Notes: a model not told the origin generated them from the letters alone. Shown: positions 35,398-48,250, counted from the stretch's first letter. The stretch: DNA of 64,000 nucleotides from Gnetum montanum (GCA_015680685.1 MNCI01001443.1:111630-175629); one strand, 5' to 3'. Numbers and translations are program-made.

Positions 35398-38040
35398 ATG
35401 GCCACCAACTAGAAATCCAACCACATCTGTGACCTTAAGGAACTAATTATGATGGAGTGTAGATAGTTCCTTAGGCATTTGGAATGTGATCTTATGCATG
35501 CAACACTTACCCAAGATTATTATAACTTTATCTTTACAAAGATTCAAGCTATTCTTCACATCTCATGAAAATAATTAGACTCCAAGTACGAATTTGATAT
35601 TATCTACAAGAGTTGGAAGGAAATATGATAGAGCTCTCTAAAGCTTATGTTCACATGCTAGCTTAGCTAGTAGATGACAATGAGGAAATCATCACAAGTG
35701 AGGTGCCTAGACTAAAGTATGATCACGATGATCAATAGGAATTTGGAGGCTATTACAAAGATAATGTCCAAGGAGAGGAAAACTTGCAAACATTCATCCC
35801 CAAATTTATGATTAATTCCTTATACAATACAAAAGTAACACATGCCACTTCCTTAGGGTAAACTTCACAACCATTTCCCAAGTCTTCTCTATGTTCATGT
35901 CTCTCCCATTTACTACTTAACCTTACTCCACATAGCCACTACATAGTATGCCTTCCATGCCTTTCCCATTCATCATCTTAGTAGACCCTTCTTTAGGACC
36001 TCAAGTCCTACAAGCTTCTTTCATACCCTTTGTTCTCTTTATCCCATAAATCCTTGCACAAACATCCTTCTCCCTCTTTAACCCCTCTACAGTAATGACA
36101 ACAAGGCCTTTTCATATGATTTCATAACCTATCACCCAACCTCAAGTTATTTAACCACCTATTCATCTATCTATGCAACATGTATAACTTGTAGGAGTAC
36201 TTCAAAGATTGGATCAAGCTTTCAAGTTGATCCAAATCCTTATCGATAAGCTAACAAAGCTTGAGGCTAGCACAATGTAAATAGTGAAAGTCATGGACTT
36301 TTATCAAGATGACCCCATTAGTCCTAATGTCCCACAAATAACTCTTCCTATAGGTATATAAATGCTCCACTTCACTAAATATAATTGTAAAATTGATCCC
36401 AATCTTTACCTAATTACCTTCGATTTAGAATGGCTATTAGTATAGGATTTTCCCCACACTATGTTGCATGTCTCCTCTATGTCCTTGATTGGAAAAGATC
36501 TTGAATGGTACCAAGAACTACCCAAAGGATCTATTTCTTTCTTATATGACTTGATAAATCAATTTGTTAACCATTTCAAGTATAACTTAAAACCTAAAAC
36601 AATGCTCAATCAACTCATAAAAGTAAAATAGGGGCCTGCTGAAGCCATCCAAAAATTCATCCAAAGATGGAACGTCATGCTTAACAAGATACTTGAGTTC
36701 ATATTTGAGACACACCTCTTAGCAATCTTCAAGGGGGTAGTTAACAATCATATCAAGTCCAAGCTCTATTATTTAGATCTTTGGTTCCTACATTAAGCCT
36801 TTTCGCAAATTAAGAGCATAGAAGGTGCAACTAAAGCCAAGAAAAATCTTACATACATAACCTATAAGAATCAACACATTAAATAGGATAGGGATAATGC
36901 TAAACAATCACATGTATCTATGGCCACTATCATCAAAGAACAAAAATTACATAGGGGCCAAAAACTACACAACCTATGTCCCCTACCACTACTTCCCAAC
37001 CATTAACATTAGGTGCTTCCACATCTAATCTACCAAAGACTAACTTTAAGAGAAAAGATAGGCCTAAGTATATCAAGCTTCCTATGAAACCATTCAAGCT
37101 TCTTGATCAGTTTCTTAAGAGTAATCACATTCAATATAAGAAACTATTTGAGAATGCTCATAAGAGGCATGATTTCTTATGTGAGGTGGCTAAAGGTCCC
37201 ACTATAGCCACAAAAGATGATCCCCTATGTCTAACTACTTCAAGTTATATTGGTTCTACTACTATCATGAGATACCTAGCCATGTCACTAATTTCTTCTC
37301 AACCTTAAAAGATTATTTGCAAAAAATGATTAATAGTGAAGAGTTGGTTCTAGATGCATCTAATCTTGTTAGGTCTCAAAATCAGCAAATGTAGGTATAT
37401 AAAGATCCTCTCAACATGGGTAATGACTAGTTCATCATAGCAACCATTAATATACATGAAAAATATAAATTTTCTAGAGAGATATTTGTGGTTTGGGTAC
37501 CTCCTCATGATGATAGGCCTTCAACTTCTACAAGTTCAAGTACTTCTTTTGCCACAAGGATACCCACAAGTGTCTCCTAAAGAGCCATTTCTCATCAGAG
37601 TTCTCCTTCCCTTCACCAATAATCTCATGATCCAAGTTGATCAACATCCTCTTATGGTAGCTAATATCTCAACATATTCCTAACTAAATAACAAGAAATC
37701 ACATAAAAAATAATGCAATAAGCCATATTCTAAGCCTAAGACTAAGAACATTAATAAACCAAAGGTATGGAAGGATGTAGGTCCACCAAAGTCTACGTCA
37801 ATCTTAGTTATACTGAGGAATTTCAATGTTTAAACTATGTATACCAACCAGCCTAGAGAGGACAACCAAAAACAAGAAAATGGAAATGGACCAAAACAAA
37901 AATTGTTGAAACATAAGATCAAAATGTTGGGTAGCATGGATAAGGTCAAGGCCAATAAAACTAACAAGGTGTTCAACAATGATAAGAACTTCCTCTCCAT
38001 AATAGAGTGAGTTAAGTTCTTATTAATATAGAAAAAAACT
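35398..38040 (+). pseudogene. Gag polyprotein remnant (E3)
   Basis: Start placed at ATG 35398 ('MATN' then a stop), about 60 codons upstream of 'YYNFIFTKIQAILH', the counterpart of 'RYNFLYAKVQ' in E1. A Pro-rich linker follows. The core lies at 36290-36830 ('MDFYQDDPISP', 'GKDLEWYQELP', 'FVNHFKYNLKP', 'KFIQRWNVMLNKI', 'LLAIFKGVVNNHIKSKLYY'). An open segment at 36976-37308 matches the region before the nucleocapsid motif. The motif itself is degraded (37240-37320). Stops are scattered throughout. Confidence 0.8.
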
Positions 38041-38893
38041 TCATTGAGCTTATATGATTTGGTTATGACCTTCCTTGCCCACTATGAAGCACTAGTTAAG
38101 ATGATAACCTCTATTCGTGTGAACAAGGATATCCCAGCCAACAAGGAGTCTATCCATGTAGCGATAGTACCACCCTCATCCCAGGAAGAAACAAGGTTAA
38201 CCATCTTAACATTTCATTATAGTGAGATGAAACATAACCCTGAAAATAGTGAGGTATCTAGGGATCCTCTCTTTATAACTATTAGAGTTAGCCAATACAA
38301 GGCTCATCGAGTACACATAGATGATGGAACATCCACAAACATTATTTCCTATCCTATCATGAAGCACTTAGGCTTGGTCAAAAATATGTAGAAGACCTTC
38401 ACCTTCATCCTTAAGTATTATAATGTATCATAAGTAACTATGAGAGAATTGATCACATTAGCATTCATGGCTAGGAAACAATTCCTTACAGCTACTAATT
38501 TTCTTATGGTGAAAGAGATACCAAATTTCAACCTAATCATAGAAAGTCCTGAGTTAGCCAAACTATTAGTCTCTTTCATGATTGATCAATAAATCCACCT
38601 ATTTTAATAGGGAGGTGAGACCATAATCCATACAGATAGCAGCATCTCCTTATTTGTCAATAATATTGATGTAGACAAAGGGTTTGATCTGGAGTTTCAG
38701 GAAGAAACTCCCATAGTAAAAAATAAAGTTAAGAACTACAATAATATCAAACAAGCCAAAATCAACAATGTATGGATCACAAATGAAACATGGAAAGAAA
38801 TCCCATTCAACATTGTAAGTAAAGGTAATGGGGAGTACAAGATCGTGCAACAAAAATCATATAAATTCTTTAATCTTTCAAAGATTAGAAAAT
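38041..38893 (+). pseudogene. Retropepsin-like protease remnant (E3)
   Basis: Open for 115 codons (38044-38391): 'SLYDLVMTFLAHYEALVKM', then 'HRVHIDDGTSTN', an Asp-Asp-Gly-Thr active-site region. Further on, 'FNLIIESPELAKL' replaces the usual 'FNLILGRPWL', so the second conserved motif is destroyed. The tail 'KEIPFNIVSKGNGEYKIVQ' matches E2. Confidence 0.75.
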
Positions 38894-39287
38894 AGTTGCA
38901 TGATTAAATGTGTTACTCATTTTTATTTTTTGTGTATATTTTAACTAGTAACTTTGTTTTTGTTTTTTTTTACATCTTTACGTTTTCACCTTATAATTTT
39001 TACTTTATTATATTATGTTTACTAGTTTTTCACATAGCCTTATTTTAGATTTTCCCATGTATTTATGATTTATGTTCACTGCTCCTATTCACAAAAAAAT
39101 CACAAAATTACATAAAAAATACAAATCATAAAATTACATAAAATTTTAAAAACTCAAAAAACCAAAAAATGTTTTAAAATCAAAGCATACAACAATAAAA
39201 AATAATACATAGTCTTCAATGCCATGATAGCAAAATAAAAATAATTAGAAAACCATAATACATAAACAATGTACAACATAGTCAAAA
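38894..39287. other. Convergent intergenic stretch of E3, no minisatellite
   Basis: AT-rich DNA between protease (plus) and the antisense gene stop (minus). Unlike E1, E2 and E5, no GGCC minisatellite is seen at this position. Confidence 0.5.
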
Positions 39288-42150
39288 CTAAGATATAGAG
39301 GAAGGAGGAGGATCATCCTTAGCATTATCACTAATGCCATCATTACTATCACTTGGGGCCTATAGGTAATGAAATAGACAAATAGTTAGTGACCATAATG
39401 ACCAAGGAGCATATCTACAAAACAACAAAACATAAAACAAAATATAACATAAAAAACTTAAAAATTGTTTACAAAAACCTTAGGGAACTCTAGAGCAATG
39501 TCTTTGGGAGTGAAGTCCTAGAGGCTAGTCTTCAATTAGTGAAGAATTTATTCTTCACTCATGTTAGTCCAGTTGATTTCTTCCAAATCCACTCCCACTA
39601 AGATCTTTCTCCTCTTTACATCTATCCACTTAGGTGGAGAATGGGAAAGGTCTATTTTTGCAAATGTAGTACTAATTTGAGGAGTGGTAGACTCAATTAC
39701 CATCATGAATTCTACAAACATCTTAAAAATATCCTTCATGCCTATCCCCTACATAAATAGCTCATGTTTTTGCCATTCTATGACCTCCTCATGCAACAAC
39801 TTCAAGTGACTCTTTTTTTCCTTATATTGTAGTTTGTGTATATTTTGTTTCTTCCCCCACTTAAGCATCCAAGCATAATAATCTCTTCAATCCTTGGCTT
39901 TACAAATCAATAGCTTCATTTGTATGTCTTTTTTTATGTTTCTCCTAGCTATAGAAACTTTGCTCTAGATGGCACTATAGTAGTGTGACCACTCAATTTT
40001 ATTAGTGCACAAAGAGTCTCTAGGGGCTACAAAAGCCTCTACAAGCTCTTTGTAATCTTTGAGGCCCTTATTCTCATTTGATAACTTCTTAACCTGCATT
40101 TTCAAGGCCACAACCCTATCCTACAAAAACTCATTAGAGTGTTGGATCTCTCAAGTTGTCTTTGCACAAGACATAGTATACTTGGTAGCTCCTTCATACA
40201 ACCTTTGTGAAACATTTTCAAAATTAGGTGGTAGTCTAGGTAGATCATCAATGTCGATGTCATGCATAGAATCCCATCTAACTTTGGATACTAAAATAGA
40301 TAAAAACATAAGAAAAAAAATCAAAACATTTAAAAACTAGAAAACCATGTGGCCATAAAACATAAAAACATTAGAAAATATTAAATAATGTAAAACAAAA
40401 ATATTCTAACTTTTATTACCAATATTAGGGGCTATCTATTGTAACCTATCAATCATTTGATTTTCCATTTCATGCATAAATCCCAACTTGTCTAGGATCT
40501 CCACCCAAGGCTTGGAACAAAATGTAGATGTAGATGCTTCTAGAGAAAGCTCATGTATTGCAATGATATAACCATCAATACAATTTACAACAAAAACATA
40601 TAACATTTGAAAAAAAAAATGTTTACAACACCAAGATCTTACAAAGAAGATCGTACGACAAGTCCATTGGAGGGTTGTCTTCTAGAGGCAAATCACTTGG
40701 GATGAAATCCAAAATATTTAGCACTTCTTGAGATGTCCTTTCATCATCTTCCTTATGTTGTTGCTTTTTCTCCATAGTAACTTGGTCAGCCAACCTTTAT
40801 ATCTCCCCTACAGCCAATCAAAGCAAAAAATAGAACAAGTTAGTAAACATCTGTAGCAACAAAAATATAGTCAAAAATATAACCAAAGAAAACAAAATTC
40901 AAACTAAAATATAAATATAACCTTCAAAATTTTGGTTGATCTTCTTAAACTTAATTACTAGTTTCTTACATGTTGGTTGGTCAACAACAGGAACATACTC
41001 TTCAACTTATGGCCTTTTCATCTTTTCTTTGACAATGCCATTAGATTCTATGTATATCCTTTTGTTCCTTCTAGCATTACCATGTGTAGCATGGGTTTCT
41101 ATCCCCATGTAATCAGGTGAACAATAATGTACATCACTAAAATTCTTAGTGGTAATTGATAGTGACTCTCCAACCTCCTCCACAAGTAGATATTGGGCAT
41201 GAATAAATGGAATGATATGGTTGACCCAAGGTTTGAAAATTTGAAAGGCATAATAGGCCACCAACTTTCCATTACACCTAACCACTAAAAACTCTATGAA
41301 CCATCTAAGATATGCTACAAAGAATGTCCAATGCACATATATGGTATCAAGGTTATTGTGAAGCTTTTAGATCTCATCTTGTAACATAGTAATCAAGAAG
41401 GTAGTCCAATCAAACCTAGTATCATTAGTTAACACCCTCCTCATTGTCCAAGCCTACTAAATACATATTGTTCTCTTATGTAATAACAGCATGGGAAAAG
41501 ACTCTAGAATAGAAAAGGGGATTCTGTTGGATAATAGTAGGAGCCTTGTTTTCCAACCATTCTTGTGATGAGTCTACTTCATCCCACTTAAGCTAAATCT
41601 TCTCCTCAGCATGACCTGAAATAGTCATGAAAATAATAGAATCATGTACACAATTTGCAAAAAAACATAGGTAGACCATTAGCCTCTCACACCGTAGACA
41701 ATCCAAAGCCATAAAATCCTACAAAAAATTAAAAAAACTAGAAAACAAAAAATGTTAACCATGCTTAGAAAAATTTCACTTACTAGCTTTAGACAAAGCA
41801 TAAAATTTAGGATCAGTGAGTACATGTGCTCCTAAGTCTTTGTAGGTTCATCATCTATGTGCATGATTGGTAGCTAAACTCATTTGATATACATGAGAAT
41901 ATCATGCACAATATCTTCCATACTCATCCTTTAGTTGATCAAGCACTCGCATCCTCATAACCTTACCTTTCTTGAACTATTCCAAGGCTATACAAGCCAC
42001 AGATAGGATTTGGTTATATTTCACCAATCCCTTGGTATGTACCTTATACTTTCAAAAATAAAACATCAAAGAAATTAGAACCAAACAACCTTGTAGGTAA
42101 AAAATAATAAAGATATCAAGCTGGAACCAAACTTATGGTTCTAGTAGGTA
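39288..42150 (-). pseudogene. Antisense multi-exon gene, copy in E3
   Basis: Exons on the minus strand: 2 (part) about 42150-41830, 3 41615-40922, 4 40807 to about 40657, 5 about 40556-40420, 6 40281-39479, 7 39360-39288 (stop TAG). Exon 3 lacks the middle of the central domain: 'LKWDEVDSSQEWLENKAP' passes quickly to the part equivalent to 'YPIFCAHAF'. Its C-terminal half is open at 41336-41007 ('WFIEFLVVRCNGKLV', 'GESLSITTKN'). Exon 4 is acidic ('HKEDDERTSQE'). Exon 6 is the most open of all copies ('DLEEINWTNMSEE' near its end). The exon 7 acceptor and start (CTATAG then GCCCCAAGTGAT) match E1 almost exactly. Confidence 0.7.
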
Positions 42151-42290
42151 GATAGTTGCTAGAGAATTTTGGAAGAGTGTGTTTATCCTATGGCCTATCA
42201 TTAAGGTATTGTTAACATTCTACTATGAATACATAGGAATTTCCTAGATCTGGGATATATATCTAACCCCAACTAAGTATGAGCTTCTTT
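42130..42290. other. Inverted junction between E3 and E4
   Basis: Left of here the antisense gene reads on the minus strand (exon 2 of E3). Right of here another copy reads on the plus strand, starting near the end of exon 3 (E4). The exact breakpoint cannot be fixed. Neither element shows an LTR here, so this is a rearrangement rather than a simple insertion boundary. Confidence 0.55.
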
Positions 42291-43390
42291 TATGCTCTAT
42301 GAGGAAGTAGCACCAACAATTAAGCAACCCTTGAAGAGGAGACTTGTTATTAGACTCAAATAGGCATGCAACATGGTTATAAGTATGTTTTAGTTTGTTT
42401 TAATTTTAAGTTGTTTTGCATTGTTATGTTTTATGTTATAAGGCTATATCATTATTTATTTTTAAGCAAGATATGCTAAGTTATATTACATTTTTCTATT
42501 GTTGTTCTTGTAGGTAAGAAACAAGAGTTGGTGACCTAAGCACCAACAACATAGGTAGAGAAAAAATGCCTAGATGATGCTCCAGGTATGTATGCCTCTT
42601 GCTTCATATGTTTGAGTTTTATTATTTTACTTTAAGCTTGGTCTTGATCATTTGTTAATTGTTATGATTGCCATAGTTCATGAGCTTGAGGAAATTATCT
42701 CAACCTCCATGTTACACATGAAGCCATAGGTAGACACTCCTAATAAGAGGGAATTTATGTAGGAAATGAACAAGGACATTAATGATCAGTTGTAATAGGT
42801 TGCTTCCATTGTTGGTAAGAACCTAGATGATATTCAACTCTTAGTATTTTTTGTTTTATAGATATATTTATTTTATCCATTTTTTGTTCATTATTTCTTG
42901 GTTATTTGATTATTTATTTGTTTCCCATATCTCTTTTTTATGTTATTTCTAATGCCTAAGTTTGAATGGGATCCTAATAACCTCATTGAGATTGATGCAC
43001 CACCCAACTTGCCCTCAAATGTAGAGAATGTTCCATGAAAGTTGTATGAAAGTGCCACTAAATGTCCATTTTGATGCCCTAAAACTTCATGGGAAACCCA
43101 ACATTCCAATGAGTTCCTATGGGATGGAGTTGTAGTGTTGAAAAGAGAAAACAAAAAGCTAGTTGAGGCAAATAGAAATCTCAAAGATTGTAAGGAATTT
43201 GTGGAGGTCCAAGTGCCCAACTAGAGTTCCTTGAGAACTAAAGAGATCAAATGGATGAGGTACTAGAATTCCATCCATGACAAGGTTATCCTTTCTAGAG
43301 AGGTTGCTAAGTAGAAGCTTTAGATGGACTTACTGGTACATAAGGCTACAAAGTAGAGAGACTACTATGCCTAGGTTCTTAAGTCGGGAT
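42290..43390 (+). pseudogene. Antisense multi-exon gene, copy in E4, part before the E5 insertion
   Basis: E4 is a minus-strand element seen only through this gene. End of exon 3 (about 42290-42360, 'IKQPLKRRLVIRL'), exon 4 42514-42585 (acceptor TTCTTGTAG, donor GTATGT), exon 5 42677-42814 (donor GTAAGA), then exon 6 from 42961 ('FEWDPNNLIEIDAPPNL', 'TSWETQHSNEFLWDG', 'LKDCKEFVEVQV') to 43390. E5 interrupts exon 6 here; it resumes at 63037 after the duplicated GGGAT. Lys/Glu-rich, probably coiled coil. Confidence 0.75.
43386..43390. repeat. Target-site duplication GGGAT, left copy
   Basis: GGGAT directly precedes the E5 3' LTR (43391). The same five bases follow the other LTR at 63032-63036. 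Five bases is the usual duplication length for Ty3/gypsy elements. Confidence 0.9.
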
Positions 43391-45281
43391 TGTGACATCT
43401 AAAAACGTCAGTGGCTAGAACACCGAGAGGTCTATAGGTGTATAAACTAACCCTGAATCCATATGAGGGCTATGCTAGGAGAAATAGAAATGAGGTTCCC
43501 TCAAGGGTCTGGTCGATTAGACATGGACTTGTGTGGGCTAACAATAACCTTTTATAAAAAGAGATTTTAATGAGCCTCGTGTGAGAGCTGAGACAATGAT
43601 CAAGAACATAATGTAACATAACATGAATATGCAAATGTATATTAACAATAAAATAAAGCACAAGAGTAAGGCTGAGAACTTTAAAACAAATGCTGAGAAT
43701 ATAGAACTAGAGTTTGAGGGTGGAAAAATGCACTTCCTAAAGGTCGGGGAGCGCAACTTTTGATTGAATAATGTTTGAAGCTAGTACACAACATCAGATA
43801 GGAACAATGGTAGTGTAGTAGTGTGGTCACAGTATTTGGGATGTCATAAACATAGTGTTGGTAGCTGCAAAGGAGGCTAAACCTACTAGGTTTTTGGTCA
43901 TCATGTTGTGTGGGTGCAAGGAAGACTATGTCACAGTACCTAGCAAGATGTCAAGCTCAAGGGCTCAAGTGTGGGAGTAGTGAAGATCCTAGGAGTGTTC
44001 TAATGCTTGATGCTTAAAATATTTTTCTAACCAACCACTAAAATGCTAATAATCAGGGTATTTATAGGGCTAGGGTTAATGTGATATGTGGACTAGATGC
44101 CATGTGGAATGGGTCCCACGTAGCACAGATGTGGACAAGTCACGCTAACATGTTACACTCAAAATGTTACACTTTGAATGTTAAGCTCAAAGTGTTACGC
44201 TTTGTAGGATAGAAATGGGAACTTAAGAACTACCAAACTGTGACCACACCACCCAGACTGCAATGTGCCAGAGTTTGATAGATCGCCATGTACCTACAAA
44301 TAATGCCAAAACAAATGCAACTTGGAGTCTACACTCTGGGACTACATCTTTTTCCTCTTCCGAGAAGGGTCAGGAATAGGGACAATTTTGGGGATCAATG
44401 AGGGGTGCAAAAGCAAGGGAAACTACTGATCTTGGCTGCCAAAGGGACATCAAAACTAAAATGAAGGTTGATGTTAAGTTTTGGAAGCTTTTGGAGGCTT
44501 TCACAGGCATTTTCCATGTGTCATGCTATCTATGCTACACAGCATGATAAAGCGTAGCATGAACACTTAGAAAATTTTTTGCAAATTTTGACTTGTCACG
44601 TTGTCTACACTACATAACATAGCAAAGCATAGCACTAGTGCTTTGTCAATTTTTGATGAAACTTGCAATGTTTCTTCATGGCACACTGACCACACTCTAG
44701 GTTGTAGCAAGATAGGTAGCCTCAAAAGTTAAAAAATTGCCAAATGCATCTTCCATGTCTAGATAGCTTAACAAATCCTTGTCCAACACTTAGAAAAAAT
44801 TTGGCCTTGAAACTTGTCAAGTTGGCTACACTGTGTAATGTAAAAGAGCATGACATTCCCAAAAGATAAAAAATTTGCCAAACTGTTTCATCCATCTTAA
44901 GAATTTTTGACAGACTCTAGCTTGATGCCTAGGTGAACTGGCAACCAGGAGATGTGTTAAGCTGAGCAAGCTAGAGAGCATAGCGAGCTTGACAGTTCAA
45001 GATAGAAAATTTACCAAATTATTTGTTTCATCCCAAGAAAACCTTGACTGCTTCTAGCTTGATATTTGTGTAGATTGGTCAGGGAAGTGTGTGCTACATT
45101 GGCTATGCTATGGAGTGTAGTAGGCAGACTTAGAAAAATTTTGTGAAAATTAGGACTTCAAGTGCGCTACACTATCTACGCTACATAGTGTGACACCAAA
45201 CTTAAAAAAATCTTGCCCAAAATTTGATACCTAGAAAAAAATGCCATTGATTTGTAGGAGCTCCAAATTGGTGGTGTTTCA
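43391..45281 (-). repeat. 3' LTR of E5 (1.89 kb)
   Basis: Minus strand begins TGAAACACCACC and ends GATGTCACA, giving TG..CA ends. It pairs with 61175-63031. In the first 42 aligned bases from 43391, 11 differ and all 11 are transitions. The TATA box lies at 44066-44059. U3 holds repeated CTACGCTACATAGTGTGAC-type motifs at about 44521, 44600, 44823, 45094 and 45165. Confidence 0.9.
44059..44066 (-). promoter_or_regulatory. TATA box copy in the E5 3' LTR
   Basis: TATAAATACCCTG on the minus strand, matching 61838-61845 in the 5' LTR. Confidence 0.65.
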
Positions 45282-45297
45282 TTGGCCCCACTTTGTT
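45282..45297 (-). promoter_or_regulatory. Polypurine tract candidate next to the E5 3' LTR
   Basis: On the minus strand AACAAAGTGGGGCCAA ends at the LTR start. It is partly purine-rich (AAAGTGGGG) and directly adjacent, as required for plus-strand priming, but not a clean tract. Confidence 0.4.
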
Positions 45298-46839
45298 GAT
45301 GTCTGGAGGATTGACCTAAGAGATTTTGACAAAGAATACAAAGCATCATAATGAACATGACACCAACACCATTCATTAGTGCCCACTTGGACAACACTTT
45401 ATGATGCTTGAGAGTGCAAAGGAAATGATGTGTGATAGGGAATAGTTTAGGGAGATGGGTGAAGGAACAATGGATGGATAGGACAACTATGGGATGCAAC
45501 ATCATGATGGTTTGTTACCATAGCATGATCCCTCATTGGTGTGCTTATGAGGGAGTCAACATGCAAAGATGGCTTACCCTTTGAATTTCAACCTCTCATC
45601 AGAGTGCTTGTTAGATGGTTAATCTAGGGCCTACCTATTTATGAGACAATAATTATGCCATTTGACTTAGGCACTAGGCTTGTCCCATTTTCTCTTCTTC
45701 TTTATCTTATTCTTCTTCTTATATATATCCCTTTGTTTTTTTTCTTTCTTTTGTTTCACTTTTTCTTCCTTTTATGTTACCAGGCGAATTGTGTGCCAAA
45801 ATTTTCTTAGAGGCAGTTACATCACATCTGTAGGATAGGTGTTTCCTCCTTGGGATGAGTTATGTTACATTTTTTTGGGGAATCGACCAAACCATAAAGG
45901 TTCCCCCATGAGATGAATTGCATTATGTCTGTCATGGGTTCAGTGGCTAATTGTAGGAAAGGTTTCATATGCAATGGAGAAGATTGCAAGGGATGTAGGA
46001 GATTGCAAGATCAAGAGGTAGAGGTTAGTTTGGCCAAGGGGATAGTAGGGATGTGCACTCTTAAGTAGCTAGGTGAGCTAAAGAAAATGCATCAAAACAA
46101 TGTGGTGCCTTACCATCATGATGAAACACACCCTTGAATGGTGATGCCCAGGCTTCTTGCTACAAATGAAACATAGAGAAAATAAGAAAAATAACCACCA
46201 CATGAGACAAGGGGGATGTCCTACTTTCGAGGGGCATTGCAAGGGCTATGAGTGCTACATCAATTGTGTGCAATGTCTAAAGTAGGAAGGCCAATGTAGG
46301 TGTTGGTGGTGGTAGGCTAGAAAGCTCTAGCAACCACACCATAAGTGAGCACTCTAGTGGCTAGAGGCAATGGTGATGTAAGTGCTCATAAGTTCTCACC
46401 AAAGGTAGGAGCTAGAAAACCTAGCAACATGGTATAGAATTGCATTATTGGATGTTCTTCTAGGCTTAGGTGATGGTGAGGGTTGGAGTATGGTAGTGCT
46501 ATGGCTAGGTCATAGTATTGTTGGGACTCTAACAAGTGCTACTGATGGTAGAAGCTATGACCAGAATGATTAAAATATTAGTAATATGACAAATGACATC
46601 TCTAAAAGATTAGCAAGATCCTAGGGATATTGTGTTGTAAATTTCCTAGAAGGTTTTTCCTTGATGATGTGAACTTCATTTTGGAATTTCAATGACCCAC
46701 CCCATCCTACCTGAGAGGTGTGGGCAAGTGATAGAAGATTGGAAGTATTCTTGCTTGCTTATCCATAGAACTGTGTGTTGACCTATAGGTGCTAAACTAC
46801 AAACCCAATTTTAGGTGTTGGTAGACTACCTATTATGCT
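45298..46839. other. 1.5-kb region between integrase and 3' LTR (E5), no gene recognised
   Basis: No similarity seen on either strand and no counterpart in E2, where integrase ends 18 bp before an LTR. It contains a pyrimidine-rich stretch at about 45686-45775 (a purine-rich stretch in element sense). Other Tat elements carry extra sequence at this position; that is only a positional parallel. Confidence 0.45.
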
Positions 46840-47050
46840 AGTTTAAGGTCCCAAAAGATTATGATCCTAGTTTAATGTTTGGGTGGACCATGATGTGCTA
46901 GTTTAAGGTCCTAGTAGATGACTATGCTAGTTTGACATCGTAGTGGTTGGTGGATGGTCAGTTTAAGGTCGTAATGTACCATGCTGTGGATGCTAGTATA
47001 ATGTCATAGCCCAAGGATATTCTGTGCGAGTTTAACATTATAGTAGACAT
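46840..47050. repeat. GGCC-type minisatellite, second location in E5, after integrase
   Basis: About six to seven degenerate units of GCTAGTTTAAGGTC..AGTAGACCATGATGT, about 35 bp each. Clearly the same family as the repeat at 56726-56892, but here directly downstream of integrase. A single unit also lies at about 51248-51275. Confidence 0.75.
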
Positions 47051-47089
47051 TTTCTTACCTTCCTCCTATCGTTTGTGTGATACTACATG

Positions 47090-48250
47090 TCAGGTGTAGT
47101 ATGGCTTCAAGTATGAGTGGTTAATAGGATTGGTAAACTCATTTCCATCTAGATCAATGAGCTTGAAGGCTCCATTATTGTACATCTTAGTAACCAAAAA
47201 AGGCCCTTCCCAATTAGCTAAGAATTTTTCTGCTAGCTCAAAAACAACCTTGAGGACCAGGTCCCCTTTCTTTGATTGGGCACTAATGCTAATTATGATG
47301 GTGCTTTTTCCATTGCTTCTTTTGATACCCACTCGATGTGATCAAGTGTTTGCATGTGCTTGTCCTCTATAGAGTTGAGGTCGATGGTCCTCAACTCATT
47401 GTTTTGATCCTCATCAATGAAGCTTGAGAGGATCATGTAGAGTGATGGGACCTACAATTCAAGAGGTAACATTGCTTTAGATTCATACACAAGACTATAT
47501 GGCATTTTAGCTATCGCATTTTTGCATATTGTGCGGTAGGCTCATAGTGCGTAAACTAATTGTTCGTGCCATCATCACTTGATATTCTTAAGAATCCTCT
47601 TTAGAAGGTTGACAATAACCTTATTTGTGGCCTTCACTTGACCATTCAGCTACAGGTAGTATGACAACAAGAAGGAATTTTTAATGCCAAGGTTCTCACA
47701 GAAGGCTTTGGTTTCTACACTACTTAAATTATGACCCATTATCTATGACTATAGTCATGGGGAGACCAAATCAAGTCACTATGATGTCAAGAATGAATTT
47801 GCAAAATTACTATAATGTTGTCTTCCTAAGGGAAATAGCTTCAACCCACTTTGTAAAATAATCAGTTACAGTAATGATGAAGCTATGTCTTGCAGAAGAC
47901 TTAGGCATTACAGGCCCTATGATGCCCAACCCCCAACATTGGAATGGCCATGTGATCTGTGTAGTATGCAATTTAGTTGGTGGCACATGCACTAGGTTCT
48001 CATGTTGCTGACACATGTCACATGTCTTGACCTTGGAGATGCAATTGTGCTCCATGTAAGGCCAGTAATAGCCTAGACATCTAATTTTTGCCACCATTGC
48101 CCTAGTAGCTATATGACCCTCACATAGGCCTTCATGGACTTAGTTAATGATCATTTGTGCTTCACTGCTGCTAATGTAAGTTAATAGTATTTTTTCATAG
48201 GATTTGTGACATAAGGTATTATCACCTACAAGGACATATCATTTTGATCA
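47090..48250 (-). pseudogene. Integrase remnant (E5)
   Basis: HHCC zinc-binding region around 48135-47990: 'VHEGLCEGHIATRAMVAKI' gives the two His, 'GYYWPYMEHNC' follows, and 'CDMCQQH' gives the two Cys. Core: 'WGLGIIGPVMPKSS', where the first catalytic Asp (usually WGLDIIGP) is Gly, then 'ITVTDYFTKWVEA' with the second Asp kept. The catalytic Glu region (47800-47550) is disrupted by stops. C-terminal module 47332-47090: 'FLANWEGPFLVTKMYNNGAF', ending 'INHSYLKPYY'. No chromodomain. The Asp-to-Gly change alone would abolish strand transfer. Confidence 0.85.

Larger units (their letters stand above)
33432..42150 (+). mobile_element. E3: 5' part of a Ty3/gypsy (Tat/Ogre-like) element, plus strand
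   Basis: LTR (33432-34579), primer-binding site, leader, gag (from 35398), protease (to about 38890), then the antisense gene on the minus strand (42150-39288). RT, RNase H and integrase are absent: the copy ends at an inverted junction with E4 near 42150. It faces away from E2 across the 6.3-kb spacer. Confidence 0.75.

Noticed and set aside
45176-45505. Minus-strand open frame of 109 codons across the E5 3' LTR boundary
   Set aside because: It spans the LTR end and has no counterpart at the other LTR; chance frame.
47130-47372. Plus-strand open frame of 80 codons opposite integrase
   Set aside because: Shadow of the conserved integrase C-terminal module on the minus strand.
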